The translations under genes and the position numbers were made by a program. Of a stretch of 64,000 nucleotides of DNA, positions 28,001 through 37,208 are shown in pieces. The stretch spans positions 62,001 through 126,000 of the forward strand of contig NZ_JAMBOR010000006.1 of the NCBI RefSeq assembly GCF_023715845.1. The letters run 5' to 3'. The notes under the pieces are model-generated. The model did not search any database and was not told the origin of the DNA. It was given only the letters and a program-made list of their open reading frames with translations. Numbering within the stretch: position 1 is the stretch's first letter; each line of letters begins with the position of its first letter. Source of the stretch: Fictibacillus phosphorivorans. Lineage in GTDB: Bacteria > Bacillota > Bacilli > Bacillales > Fictibacillaceae.

Positions 28001-28144
28001 CTATTTCGGATTCAATGATGTTAGTTCGAATTCTGGCTTTTGCTTTTCTTGCTCGGATATTGGCTTTTCGCTGAGTACGTATCTTGGGACTGGCAAATCT
28101 AAAGGCTTGGTAGTTAGCTGTTCATGGTTAGTGATTGTAAGCAT
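28001..28144 (-). CDS. Small hypothetical protein (47 aa)
   Basis: ATG 28144 preceded by GGAGGG at ideal spacing opens a 47-codon frame ending TAG at 28001, followed by a strong terminator. The product is hydrophilic and Pro/Glu/Lys-rich (LDLPVPRYVLSEKP, ISEQEKQKPEFE) and probably disordered. The ribosome site and terminator support a real gene. The plus-strand open frame across the same DNA lacks a ribosome site and is not annotated. Confidence 0.65.
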   Translation of the reverse strand: MLTITNHEQLTTKPLDLPVPRYVLSEKPISEQEKQKPEFELTSLNPK

Positions 28145-28323
28145 AACTCATCCCTCCTTACCAGGTTTTATTCCTATTTTACCCTAAATTATTATATTAT
28201 GAAACTTTTTCTGACAAAAACAGTCAATTCGACCCAATGGTTTGTACATAACGTGACGAAAGGAGTAGAATACATTATATGTTGAAGGCAAAACTTTTGC
28301 CCACCTATTTTTGAAAGGAATGA

Positions 28324-29313
28324 ATGTCTTTGAAATTTGGTGTAATCGGAACAAACTGGATTACGGAACGATTTATACAGGCAGCGCGTGAAGCTGAAGG
28401 GTTTACGTTATCCGCAGTCTACTCCCGCACAGAAGAAAAAGCGAAAGAGTTTGCCGAGAAAAATGGTGCTGCATACACATTTACTGATCTTGAGGAAATG
28501 GCTCAAAGTGATGTGATTGACGCCGTCTATATCGCGAGCCCAAATTCGTTGCATGCTGAATATGCTATTACATTGATGAATCACGGAAAGCATGTGATCT
28601 GTGAGAAGCCGATTGCTTCCAACGTGAAGGAACTCGAAAGTATGATTGCTGCTGCAAAAGAGAATAACGTGCTATTAATGGAAGCGATGCGTTCGACTGT
28701 GATGCCGAACTTTAAGAGCATCCAGGAACACATACATAAGATCGGCCCTGTCCGCCGTTATTTTGCGAGCTCGTGTCAGTACTCTTCCCGCTATGATAAG
28801 TACAAAGAAGGAACGGTGCTGAACGCGTTCAACCCTAAGTTCTCAAACGGATCGTTGATGGACATCGGCATCTACTGCTTGTACCCGATGGTTGTTCTTT
28901 TCGGAAAGCCGGATTCGGTAAAAGCGAACGGACTTCTCTTGGAGTCCGGTGTAGACGGTGAAGGCAGCATCCTCTTGAACTATGAAGATAAAGACGCGGT
29001 TGTGATGTACTCGAAGATCTCGAACTCCTACGTTCCCTCTGAGATCCAAGGGGAGAACGGAAGTATCCTGATCGACCACATCCAGGACATGAGTAAGATC
29101 GAGATCCGCTATAAAGACGGTTCCACTGAGGATATCACGGTAGAGCAAGACAAGCCGAAGATGTACTATGAAGCGAAAGAGTTTATGGATCTTGTGAAGA
29201 ATGGTGAATTAGAGTCGAAAGTGAACTCACATGCGAACTCACTTGCGGTGATGGAGATCATGGATGAAGCTCGTAAGCAGATTGGACTCGTGTTTCCAGC
29301 TGATGAAAAGTAA
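28324..29313 (+). CDS. Gfo/Idh/MocA family oxidoreductase
   Basis: A 329-residue NAD(P)-dependent dehydrogenase. The N-terminal Rossmann segment GVIGTNWITERF binds the cofactor, the ICEKPIASN block carries the conserved EKP lysine, and the C-terminal alpha/beta domain (YCLYPMVVLFG region) binds substrate. It is probably a sugar or cyclitol dehydrogenase. AAAGGAATGA precedes the ATG, and the gene stands alone with a terminator. It is richer in GC than the island. Confidence 0.85.
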   Translation: MSLKFGVIGTNWITERFIQAAREAEGFTLSAVYSRTEEKAKEFAEKNGAAYTFTDLEEMAQSDVIDAVYIASPNSLHAEYAITLMNHGKHVICEKPIASNVKELESMIAAAKENNVLLMEAMRSTVMPNFKSIQEHIHKIGPVRRYFASSCQYSSRYDKYKEGTVLNAFNPKFSNGSLMDIGIYCLYPMVVLFGKPDSVKANGLLLESGVDGEGSILLNYEDKDAVVMYSKISNSYVPSEIQGENGSILIDHIQDMSKIEIRYKDGSTEDITVEQDKPKMYYEAKEFMDLVKNGELESKVNSHANSLAVMEIMDEARKQIGLVFPADEK

Positions 29314-29352
29314 AACTTAAGACGAGATATTAAACACTCTTTAAACAAATTA

Positions 29353-29386
29353 GCAACGACCCCGATTTTTTGTGGTCGTTGCTTTT
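29353..29386. terminator. Bidirectional terminator
   Basis: GCAACGACC and GGTCGTTGC form a 9-bp stem with a 12-nt loop and then TTTTT, between convergent genes. Confidence 0.85.
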
Positions 29387-29404
29387 TACTATTATTAATT
29401 AACT

Positions 29405-29854
29405 TCAACTAGTTGCTACCCATTCATACAGAATATCCGGAAGATTCTCCTCATTCTCGTGTCCTCTGCCTATAATCTTAAAGCCATTTTTCTCATAAAA
29501 ACGTTGAGCTTTTTTGTTTCTCTCGAATGTATATAGGGTTAATCGTCCTGATGATTGATCTTTCGCTTTTTGAAGTAAGCTTTTCCCGATCCCCTTACCT
29601 TGATGATCGTTATGAATATAGAGCTGGTTGATTTCTGATTCGTTATAGGCGATGATCCCGACTACTTCTTCACCCCAAAGGGCTAGTTCGACTTGATAGT
29701 CTTTAGGTAAGATATGATTTAAAAAGTAGACATGGCTTTCAAAACTGTGAATTTCTTCTTGCCTAATCGCCTGGTACTTACTATCTCTCCACATCTTCAC
29801 AGCTTGATCGGCATACTTTTCTTCATAGGGAATAATTATTAACTCATGTTCCAA
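29405..29854 (-). CDS. GNAT family N-acetyltransferase
   Basis: A 149-residue GNAT protein with the acetyl-CoA-binding motif A HQGKGIGKSLL and the closing RAQRFYEKNGFKIIG-type block (here KKAQRFYEKNGFKI). The start is TTG 29854 with AAAGGATG upstream. The substrate is unknown. It follows the ATP-pyrophosphatase gene by 38 bp and may share its transcript. Confidence 0.85.
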   Translation of the reverse strand: MEHELIIIPYEEKYADQAVKMWRDSKYQAIRQEEIHSFESHVYFLNHILPKDYQVELALWGEEVVGIIAYNESEINQLYIHNDHQGKGIGKSLLQKAKDQSSGRLTLYTFERNKKAQRFYEKNGFKIIGRGHENEENLPDILYEWVATS

Positions 29855-29892
29855 CTGGTTACATCCTTTCGTCAGGCTGCATTACAGAGTGT

Positions 29893-30585
29893 TTATTTTT
29901 TGTGTACAAGCGTTTTCTTATCAACTAAACGGCAAGTCTGAATATCGAGTGACCATAACCCGGCGTTCAAAATGACTTCCGATTGTTTAATCTCTAATTT
30001 CTTTTGGAATAGTGGACCGTCTAACACAAAGGTATGATATTCTCCGAGTTCTCCCATCGCACAGCATTCCGTCTTAAGGATGTCTTCATAAAAACGTTCA
30101 TCCAACATTCGTCCGGCCCATGTTTGGTCGAAGTGTTCGGAAGAGGCTCGGCAAACAACTGCCTCATATCCGGATGAAATGAACTCATGTAATAACTCTG
30201 AAGCTTGATCCTGCTTAATCCATACTGGAAACAATGGTTCCAACCCTGCCTGCACGGCCACTTGCTCATTCCATTCGCGGTCCGATTCCATATATAAACT
30301 GCCAAAACCGATGGCTTCCACTCCATAATTTTCTTTCAACTCAACGAGTGACTTTTTTAATGATGTTTCATAGTCTCCTGCAGAATTTACTAAAACCAAT
30401 GGCAAGCCTAATGCTTCAGCTTGTAATCTTAAAATCTCTAATTGAATGCCATGCGCATGATTGCGGGCATGTTCCTTGGATACCATCGATAACAAACAGA
30501 CCATTTCATGCTTTTCTTTTAGTAACTGATCAAGAGCTAGGCAGCAATCTTTTCCGCCACTCCAGCAAACCGCTGTTTTTTTCAT
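29893..30585 (-). CDS. Dph6-related ATP pyrophosphatase (diphthine-ammonia ligase family)
   Basis: A 230-residue adenine-nucleotide alpha-hydrolase with the N-terminal PP-loop SGGKDCCLA and the family blocks EAIGFGSLYMESDREW and GYEAVVCRASSEHFDQTWAGR. In eukaryotes the family amidates diphthine; bacteria have no diphthamide, so the substrate is something else. AGGAG precedes the ATG. An alternative is a thiolation or amidation enzyme for a small molecule. Confidence 0.82.
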   Translation of the reverse strand: MKKTAVCWSGGKDCCLALDQLLKEKHEMVCLLSMVSKEHARNHAHGIQLEILRLQAEALGLPLVLVNSAGDYETSLKKSLVELKENYGVEAIGFGSLYMESDREWNEQVAVQAGLEPLFPVWIKQDQASELLHEFISSGYEAVVCRASSEHFDQTWAGRMLDERFYEDILKTECCAMGELGEYHTFVLDGPLFQKKLEIKQSEVILNAGLWSLDIQTCRLVDKKTLVHKK

Positions 30586-30644
30586 CTCATTCTCCTAAAC
30601 TTGTTATTTAAGACTATTATACAGTCCAGCTTCCTACTTCCATA

Positions 30645-30680
30645 AAAAAGCGCACTTCTCAAAAGAGAAATGCACTTAAG
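30645..30680 (-). terminator. Terminator of the substrate-binding protein gene
   Basis: On the minus strand GTGCATTTCTC, TTTT and GAGAAGTGCGC form a nearly perfect 11-bp stem followed by TTTTTT. Confidence 0.75.
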
Positions 30681-30692
30681 GATGAACTCTAT

Positions 30693-32057
30693 TTATTTGC
30701 CAATCGCTTCATTAGCCTCTTTATATTTCTGGTTCGCTAGTTTATTCATCTCAGAAATATAGTCTTCGATCTTGATTTCCCCTTTTACAGAGGCTTCGAG
30801 TAATTGATGCATGTTTGCATTTGGATGGTCTTTGATCTTCACGCCTGTTGGCGCTTCCCATCTGGATTGGACATACCCGGGAACGGGTTTTACAGGTTCA
30901 ATGATCGCATTATCTAAATTCTCATAGGCCTTTCTGATCCCTGGAAGATCTTGAATCTCAAAATAGGCATCTAGGACTTCTTTATCGGTCGTAAGCGGTA
31001 CACCGTTTAAGGCTTTGCCTTCCTTTGCAACAAGGTCAATCTGCTTTAAATATCCTTCTTTGCCGAAGGTCATCCATTTCGTAAATAGAAACGCTTCTTT
31101 TGCATGCTTGGTCGTTTTGGAGATTCCGATATAGTCATTTGCCACGACTGTTCTCCCGCCAGGAATCCCGATGAAATCATAATCAAAATCGAGATTTTCA
31201 GCGTACGCAGGAATTGCCCATGTGCCATCCCATACTAATCCCAAGCCCCCTGAAGCCCAAACTTCACCAGGATGACTTCCGTTAAAGTTGCCTTTTTGTT
31301 CATCGGTTAACGATTCATACGCATGGTTATTCGTCGTGATGCTTTTTGCTAGATTCAGGCCACTGATGAACTCTTTGCTATCTAAGTGATAGCCTTCCTC
31401 TGTATAGGTATACCAGCCGAGAGAATCACTCACTGCAGCCGGATACCAGTCAAGAATCGCTAACGGATTATTGGTTCCGATCTGTCCCTTACTAATGTTC
31501 GTCATGTTTTTAACCGAATCCACAAACTGATTGATACTTACACCATGTTCAGGTGCGTCTAAGTTCGCTTCGTTGAATAGATCTTTGTTTACAAAATACC
31601 CCAAGAACTGCTGTCCTGCTGGTAAGGCATAGATCGCGTCTCCATAGGCGGCCGCGTCTCGGACCACTTCAGGTACTTTCGCATAATCTTCATCATCCTT
31701 CGCAAGATCGGCCACATCTAACACCCAATCGTTTGCTACAGCAGTCGGAATATCTGAAAGGTTAAATACATCAGGCATCGCTTTGGCACTTGCCGCAGCA
31801 GCTAGCCCGTCGTTCCATTTATCATTTGGGATCGACTCTACGATTTTCACTTTAATGTTAGGGTACTTTTTTTCGAATTCTTTAATCATTTTCCTCTGAA
31901 TGTTTTGCTCTTTTTCCGTACCTACACCCCAGCTCGCATATGAAATGGTCACTTTATTGGCATTATCTTCATTTGCTTTTCCACCTTCTTTGGATGCGTT
32001 GCACCCTAGAAGCATCACGATTGTTAACAGTGATGCCAAAAACTTTAACCGTTTCAT
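30693..32057 (-). CDS. ABC-type sugar substrate-binding lipoprotein (orphan)
   Basis: A 454-residue extracellular solute-binding protein of the carbohydrate ABC type. The signal peptide ends in the lipobox MLLGC (Cys19), then comes the family pattern (ITYASWGVGTEKE, FEKKYPNIKVKI, WNDGLAAA, GLGLVWDGTWA). The start is ATG 32057 with GGGGCAG upstream. It lies 31 bp after a Gfo/Idh/MocA dehydrogenase gene and is last in the operon. No permease or ATPase gene is in the operon, so it must share a transporter encoded elsewhere or be a remnant of a larger locus. Confidence 0.88.
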   Translation of the reverse strand: MKRLKFLASLLTIVMLLGCNASKEGGKANEDNANKVTISYASWGVGTEKEQNIQRKMIKEFEKKYPNIKVKIVESIPNDKWNDGLAAAASAKAMPDVFNLSDIPTAVANDWVLDVADLAKDDEDYAKVPEVVRDAAAYGDAIYALPAGQQFLGYFVNKDLFNEANLDAPEHGVSINQFVDSVKNMTNISKGQIGTNNPLAILDWYPAAVSDSLGWYTYTEEGYHLDSKEFISGLNLAKSITTNNHAYESLTDEQKGNFNGSHPGEVWASGGLGLVWDGTWAIPAYAENLDFDYDFIGIPGGRTVVANDYIGISKTTKHAKEAFLFTKWMTFGKEGYLKQIDLVAKEGKALNGVPLTTDKEVLDAYFEIQDLPGIRKAYENLDNAIIEPVKPVPGYVQSRWEAPTGVKIKDHPNANMHQLLEASVKGEIKIEDYISEMNKLANQKYKEANEAIGK

Positions 32058-32088
32058 GATCTGCCCCTCTTTTCGAAATCGACTTTTA

Positions 32089-33279
32089 TTAGTTAGCCAA
32101 ACCTTCACGTTCTACGTTGTAATCGTTTACAATTTCTTTTTCAGTAGATTTACTCTTAGGGAGGACAACCTGAGATTTGGAATGCTCAATGACTTCTTCA
32201 GCTGTCACTTCTCTTTCTAAGCGGTCTGATAAGTAGATCCCTTCACTGATCAGCATCGTTTGAAGCGCGATTTCAGCAGTCGGCAACAAAGGTACCCTGC
32301 CCTGAAGTGCTGCGACCCAATGACTTTGGGAAGAATCGTAAGCACCTGTATTCTCTCGGAGCTGGTGCCATCTGTAGTCCGCTCCTCCGAGGTCAAAGGT
32401 TGCGTCCATATCCATATCACCGACGATCGTATGGTAGCTTAACGGCGCGTTCGCCCCATTCACCTTTCCGTTAAAAGTGATTCCCCCTTTGTTTCCAACG
32501 ATACTGCTTCCTCCCAAGCCGTTCTGATGGATCGCCCATGATTCGATGATATCGAGTGTGAGACCACCTTCAAACCTTACAAAACCAAGACCAAGCTCTT
32601 CCACGTTAAAGCCACTGATCTCTCTTCGTTTTTCATCCATCTCCATCTCTTGATACGTTTTACCCGTGATGGTCTTCACTTTTGGCAGGTTCATGAGATA
32701 CAGAAGCTGAGAGATTCGATAGACACCCATGTCAAAGAGAGCTCCACCTGCAGCGATCTCCTTCTGGTTGAATTCCTTCGTTCCATATCCGTCCACGTAC
32801 GGTCTTCCGCGCCGTCTGAACCCCGTAGAACGAGCATGATACAACTTCCCGAGCTTCCCTTCATCGATCAAGACTTTTGCCGCTTTCGTCTCCAAACCGT
32901 AAAGGAAGCTCAATTGAACATGCAGCATCTTCCCGTATTCTTTTGCCGCATCGATCATCCGTTTTCCGTCCACATAAGATCCCGCGATCGGTTTTTCACA
33001 GTATACGTGTTTACCTGCTTTTAAAGCGGCGATTGTGACCGGTGCATGGAGGTTATTGTGCAGACATACATCGACCGCATCAATATCGTCACGCTTCAGC
33101 ATTTCCCGGAAATCTGTGTACGTATCAGGAATCTTGTAGTTCTCTGCGACCGTCTTCAGTTCTGTTTCATTAAGATCGCATGCCGCTACTACTTCTGCCC
33201 CGTCTAATTTTGCATACTCATCCAGATGGTTTTTCCCTATGATTCCAACACCAATGATTCCGATCCGAACTTTTTTCAT
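32089..33279 (-). CDS. Gfo/Idh/MocA family oxidoreductase
   Basis: A 396-residue dehydrogenase with nucleotide-binding GVGIIGKNHLDE at the N-terminus and the YCEKPIAGS lysine motif. The C-terminal substrate domain has the long extra tail typical of inositol/glucoside-type members. It lies 4 bp after the isomerase gene and 31 bp before the binding-protein gene, in one operon. The set suggests catabolism of an inositol-like or oxidised sugar. Confidence 0.87.
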   Translation of the reverse strand: MKKVRIGIIGVGIIGKNHLDEYAKLDGAEVVAACDLNETELKTVAENYKIPDTYTDFREMLKRDDIDAVDVCLHNNLHAPVTIAALKAGKHVYCEKPIAGSYVDGKRMIDAAKEYGKMLHVQLSFLYGLETKAAKVLIDEGKLGKLYHARSTGFRRRGRPYVDGYGTKEFNQKEIAAGGALFDMGVYRISQLLYLMNLPKVKTITGKTYQEMEMDEKRREISGFNVEELGLGFVRFEGGLTLDIIESWAIHQNGLGGSSIVGNKGGITFNGKVNGANAPLSYHTIVGDMDMDATFDLGGADYRWHQLRENTGAYDSSQSHWVAALQGRVPLLPTAEIALQTMLISEGIYLSDRLEREVTAEEVIEHSKSQVVLPKSKSTEKEIVNDYNVEREGLAN

Positions 33280-33283
33280 AGGA

Positions 33284-34069
33284 TTAAACCCCCACTTCTT
33301 TCTTCTTGTTCGCCTGCATGTTCAACCACGTGTTACGAGCTGTCGCCAGTTGCCACGCTACCTGGCTGTATTCATTTACACTGGAGTGATGTTCAATTCC
33401 GAGGTACCCGTCATACCCGACGTCCTCTAAAATCTGCAGTTTCTCCTCGCAATTCGGAATCACCCATGCTGCGAGATGCGTATGGAACGCATATTTCGCA
33501 CAAAGGCGGTCCCCGTTTTCTTTGTCAACGTCCCAGTTATCAAAATGCAGGAGGATTCCGAATGATGGATGGTCGACAGCTTCGAACACTTTTCGGATGT
33601 TCTCAGGGTCTCTTGAAGCTCCCCAATGGTTTTCAGGACCTACTTTAAATCCGCAATCATGCGCGATCTTCGCATACTCTTGGTAACGTTTCACCGTATA
33701 TTCAAACTGCTCTTCCGTCATGGTAAGGTCTCTTCCGCCCATATCGATCCTAACGGTACGCGCTCCCAAGATCTCAGCGGCACGTAAATTCTTTAAGGCA
33801 TTTTGATACCATTTCTCCTTGGCTTCCGGGTTTGGATCCCATACTTCCGCGCAATCCACGCACAGGTTAGCGAGTTCCATCTCCTTCTCGTCCATCGCTT
33901 CTCTTACTTTTTTCAAATAATCCTCATCATAGCTCTGCAACATCATGTTCCAAATATCTGCTGTGTTCAGATGATACCGGTATTTTGCGCTTTCAAGATA
34001 GCCGAAAACATCCATTTTCCCTTGGTTCATCAATCCGTGAAATGAATACGAAGCAACTGTGTATTTCAT
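33284..34069 (-). CDS. Sugar phosphate isomerase/epimerase (xylose isomerase-like TIM barrel)
   Basis: A 261-residue AP-endonuclease-2-type TIM barrel with metal-ligand positions in VRIDMGGRD, KVGPENHWG, LHFDNWDVD and YLGIEHHSS. It is the first gene of the isomerase, dehydrogenase and binding-protein operon and is divergent from an AraC regulator. It probably interconverts keto/aldo or inosose-type intermediates; the exact sugar cannot be read from the sequence. Confidence 0.85.
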   Translation of the reverse strand: MKYTVASYSFHGLMNQGKMDVFGYLESAKYRYHLNTADIWNMMLQSYDEDYLKKVREAMDEKEMELANLCVDCAEVWDPNPEAKEKWYQNALKNLRAAEILGARTVRIDMGGRDLTMTEEQFEYTVKRYQEYAKIAHDCGFKVGPENHWGASRDPENIRKVFEAVDHPSFGILLHFDNWDVDKENGDRLCAKYAFHTHLAAWVIPNCEEKLQILEDVGYDGYLGIEHHSSVNEYSQVAWQLATARNTWLNMQANKKKEVGV

Positions 34070-34246
34070 CTAACCCCTCCAAATTTTTTGATGGTTATCG
34101 CATACATGGTTTGGATAATTCTTTACTTCCTTCGACATATTTCGAGATGAACAATTCAAAGCTATTCGATTAATTTTGGAGAATTCACTACTAAACTCCT
34201 AAATCATTTCGCCTCTTTTCTCTAAAATAGTATCTTTCTGATAATT

Positions 34247-34259
34247 TTGATAATATCAA
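34247..34259. promoter_or_regulatory. Palindrome in the divergent isomerase/araC-type regulator promoter region
   Basis: TTGATAATATCAA is a perfect 6+1+6 palindrome, 80 bp upstream of the regulator. It could be a regulator site or overlap a -35 element. Confidence 0.3.
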
Positions 34260-34338
34260 GAGAAAGGAAATCATGGAATAAACAAAACTGTGTAGATTTG
34301 TATAATTTACCACTAAAATTTTAATGGGGATGAATTGG

Positions 34339-35097
34339 ATGAATATTGAAGGCGTTTATCATGATGTCAATCCGAAGTGGCATATAAAAAAAGACCGGGG
34401 GTGTGCAACACTCGTTTATGTTACCCAGGGGAAAGTCGTGTACTGGATTCAGGGAAATTACGTGGAATTGGAAAAAGGAGAAATCCTCTATATCCCTCCT
34501 AACATCGACCGGGCATGGGAAAATCATGCGGATGAATCGCACCAAAAATATACTGTTGTTTTCACATGGGAGGAACATGTACTAAAGAACACGCTGCATT
34601 TTACAAAACAAAACGGTGTCTATCGATATAAGACCTCCAATACGCCCTACTATGAACAACGTTTTTCAACACTCTATACACAAACATTATGGAAGAAACC
34701 TTATTTCGAACTGATGTCCGAGTACGTCTTATCTGAACTGTTCACCCAAATCGCGCAAGAATCCTCTGAACAAAGAGCGACTCCTGCCAAAGAACGGATC
34801 GCCCGCGAGATCGAGGACTATCTGTTGCGTCATTTCCGAAGAAACGTCACGATCGAAGAACTAGCTGACTTAGCAGGGGTAACACCAAACTACGTATCCG
34901 TCTTATTTAAAGAGGTCATGGGCAACACCCCCATCCAGCATCTGCATCAGATCCGGATCAACACGGCACTCAATCTACTAAAGAACACACAGATGACGAT
35001 CAACGAGATCGCCGAATACCTCGGTTACTGTGACCAATCGTATTTTAATAGAATGTTTAAGAAGTGGATGGGAGTCGCACCGAGTCATATTGTTTAA
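34339..35097 (+). CDS. AraC family transcriptional regulator
   Basis: About 252 residues with an N-terminal cupin-like sugar-sensing domain (GCATLVYVTQGKVVYWIQG, LEKGEILYIPPN). The C-terminal AraC double helix-turn-helix includes VTIEELADLAGVTPNYVS and INEIAEYLGYCDQSYFNRMF. I chose ATG 34339 because GGGGAT lies 7-8 nt before it; ATGs at 34324 and 34330 are possible but worse placed. It is divergent from the sugar operon and almost surely controls it in response to the cognate sugar. Confidence 0.88.
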   Translation: MNIEGVYHDVNPKWHIKKDRGCATLVYVTQGKVVYWIQGNYVELEKGEILYIPPNIDRAWENHADESHQKYTVVFTWEEHVLKNTLHFTKQNGVYRYKTSNTPYYEQRFSTLYTQTLWKKPYFELMSEYVLSELFTQIAQESSEQRATPAKERIAREIEDYLLRHFRRNVTIEELADLAGVTPNYVSVLFKEVMGNTPIQHLHQIRINTALNLLKNTQMTINEIAEYLGYCDQSYFNRMFKKWMGVAPSHIV

Positions 35098-35107
35098 TTG
35101 GTATTGT

Positions 35108-35734
35108 TTACTGGTGAATGGATAGAGCAAATAAATATTGCGCAAGAAAATAGGTGGACATGACAAAATAGTGCCGATATCGTAAGGGTTGGATAAACCG
35201 ATCCCAAGCGAGCGTTGCATCTGAAAAATAAAAGAGGAGAGCGGCTGTGATGAGAAGCGGATTTCCGGTTAAAAGGGACACCCAAACCATACCGGTAATC
35301 AGCATGATGTACAGGAATACCGCTGCACTCAGTGAACCCCTGCCTTTAAACCTTTTTCTTTTTAGAATTAGAATGAAAAATAGAAGTGCAATTACTTGTA
35401 AACCAACTGTAAAAAACGAACTGACTGTTTGCTGAAGGTTTATTTGAAGGAAAGCAATGATGTAGCAGACATGTGCGATAAGGAATGAAAACAGACCATA
35501 TAGAAAGCGATCTTTAGGCAACATCAAGAAGATGTCACCCATTAACGAAAATACCAACCCAACAATCACCCACCAGGCATAAGGAGAAGACGTACCGGTT
35601 AAGGCAAAAAGGATGATCAGCAACATGGTTCCTGGTTTTAATAGATAAATAAGCGATTGATTTTTGTGCTTGATTGCCCAAAGGTATGTTAGAGAGGAAA
35701 GCAGAATGATTGCGGTAAAGAGGCTAAAGATCAT
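35108..35734 (-). CDS. YhhN family lysoplasmalogenase-like membrane protein
   Basis: A 208-residue, eight-helix integral membrane protein of the YhhN/TMEM86 family. Diagnostic segments are LLKPGTMLLIILF, VGLVFSLMGDIFLML, FLIAHVCYIIAF and a C-terminal SDATLAWDRF. Family members cleave the vinyl-ether bond of lysoplasmalogens; whether this host makes plasmalogens is unknown. It is convergent with the AraC gene, only 10 bp away. Confidence 0.85.
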   Translation of the reverse strand: MIFSLFTAIILLSSLTYLWAIKHKNQSLIYLLKPGTMLLIILFALTGTSSPYAWWVIVGLVFSLMGDIFLMLPKDRFLYGLFSFLIAHVCYIIAFLQINLQQTVSSFFTVGLQVIALLFFILILKRKRFKGRGSLSAAVFLYIMLITGMVWVSLLTGNPLLITAALLFYFSDATLAWDRFIQPLRYRHYFVMSTYFLAQYLFALSIHQ

Positions 35735-35872
35735 CGTTATACTAACTCCTTCACTACCTATAATCTAGTACTATATTGTTCCTATTTTAAGAGAAATGAT
35801 TACTTATTTTACCATTAAACGGAATTTCTGTCTTATTCACTTATAAGGTATTTCATGAAATAATCATAAAAA

Positions 35873-35905
35873 TAGGTGCACTTCTTCTTAAAAGAAATGC
35901 ACCAT
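35873..35905 (-). terminator. Terminator of the HAD hydrolase gene
   Basis: GGTGCA and TGCACC, extended by the TTTCTTTT/AAGAAG pairing, form a hairpin. On the minus strand TATTTTT follows, 8 bp after the gene's stop. Confidence 0.65.
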
Positions 35906-35912
35906 TTTCATC

Positions 35913-36533
35913 TCATCCATATAATTTTACAAGATCACTGAAAGTATCAATCGATTCATCGTATTCCTTTACCTGTCCAAATCCATATTTGGCATAAACA
36001 AATGGAATTCCTGCGTATCTTGCTGCTTTTAAATCTCCCTCTGTATCGCCTACATAGATGGGATCCGTTAAGTTATTCCTTTCGATTATCAGTTTGATGT
36101 TCTCTCCTTTTGAAAGTCCGGTCCTACCTGGATTCTCAAAATCTACGAAATACCTTTCGAGCTTATGAAATTCGTAAAAGGATTCGATGTATCCATCCTG
36201 ACAGTTGCTCACGATAAAAAGCTTGTATTTTTCTGAAAGCTTCTTCAGTACTTCCTCTACCTGCGGATACAGTTGACCACCTTGCCTCTTAATATATTCC
36301 TCTTCGGCATCACAGCACTCTCGACTGACTTGATCCCGAGTCTCCTCATTTACATTAGGGAATAACTTTGCACTGATCTCAGGCATTTGCAATCCCATCA
36401 CACTTTCAAAGTCAGCACGTGTAAGTTCCCGGTTAATTTGTCCGTGTTTCTTGATACGGTTATTCCACGCCTCTATAACGGTATCGATCGGATCCCAAAT
36501 GGTCCCATCCAGATCGAAGATGATACTATCCAT
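35913..36533 (-). CDS. HAD family hydrolase (phosphoglycolate phosphatase-like)
   Basis: About 206 residues with motif I FDLDGTIWDP (nucleophile Asp), motif II IVSNCQDG, the SKGENIKLII lysine region and motif IV YVGDTEGDLKAA. The cap-domain size fits class I phosphatases such as Gph/PpaX. ATG 36533 is preferred over the GTG four codons upstream, since AGAGGTGAAGGA spans that GTG. The substrate is a small phosphate ester. Confidence 0.86.
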   Translation of the reverse strand: MDSIIFDLDGTIWDPIDTVIEAWNNRIKKHGQINRELTRADFESVMGLQMPEISAKLFPNVNEETRDQVSRECCDAEEEYIKRQGGQLYPQVEEVLKKLSEKYKLFIVSNCQDGYIESFYEFHKLERYFVDFENPGRTGLSKGENIKLIIERNNLTDPIYVGDTEGDLKAARYAGIPFVYAKYGFGQVKEYDESIDTFSDLVKLYG

Positions 36534-36614
36534 TGATTCCTTCACCTCTTTGTTTTTTACAGCTTAAGGTCCTGTACCCGATGAAACAACCTCGTAACCT
36601 TTATCCTTTTTCTT

Positions 36615-37100
36615 TTAAACCGTTCTTTCCAGTTTTAACTTAAACTCCGGCTTTGTCACATAATCCTTGTAGTGAACGCTTTCATTTTTTTTTAAGAAAT
36701 CTTGACACCGAGCTCGGATTGCTTCGTTTTTCACAAAATCTAATACGTGTTCGATCGGCACCCAGCGGCTATCCGTTGTTTCCCCTTCTTGTATGGCCAG
36801 TTCTCCACCGACTGGCTTACAGACGAAATCAAACATCACTTTTGTCGGGATATGTGTTACCCCATCATTCCCTATGTACTCACATGTGTTGGAATAAACG
36901 CCTGAGAGGTGTGAGACCTCGACCTCGATCCCGCTTTCTTCCTTCGTTTCTCTTACCACCGCATCCATCAGGCTTTCCCCGTTTTCCACCTGCCCGCCTG
37001 GAAACTCCCAACTTCCACGTTGTGTTTTTACCAATAGAATATTCCCTTGATCATCTTCTACCCATGCACCTACAGCTACGATATGTGTCGGCATCGCCAT
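36615..37100 (-). CDS. Nudix hydrolase
   Basis: A 161-residue Nudix protein. The Nudix box reads GQVENGES, then RETKEESGIE, with all metal-binding glutamates in place. The substrate-side sequence SWEFPGG is typical of ADP-ribose or 8-oxo-dGTP cleaners. GGAGGG precedes ATG 37100. It stands alone between the HAD gene and an esterase gene on the same strand. Confidence 0.86.
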   Translation of the reverse strand: MAMPTHIVAVGAWVEDDQGNILLVKTQRGSWEFPGGQVENGESLMDAVVRETKEESGIEVEVSHLSGVYSNTCEYIGNDGVTHIPTKVMFDFVCKPVGGELAIQEGETTDSRWVPIEHVLDFVKNEAIRARCQDFLKKNESVHYKDYVTKPEFKLKLERTV

Positions 37101-37208
37101 GCTTGTTCCCTCCTATCAATCTTGCTTTCTCTTACTAGCATAGTATCAATTTCAATATTTTTACATAACGGGGAGATGACAAATGCATGATAAAAGATAG
37201 ATGACGAC

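Noticed and set aside
27933..28187. 84-codon plus-strand frame over the 47-aa gene
   Set aside because: No ribosome site and Ser/Gly-rich translation typical of an antisense shadow; the minus-strand gene has GGAGGG and a terminator.
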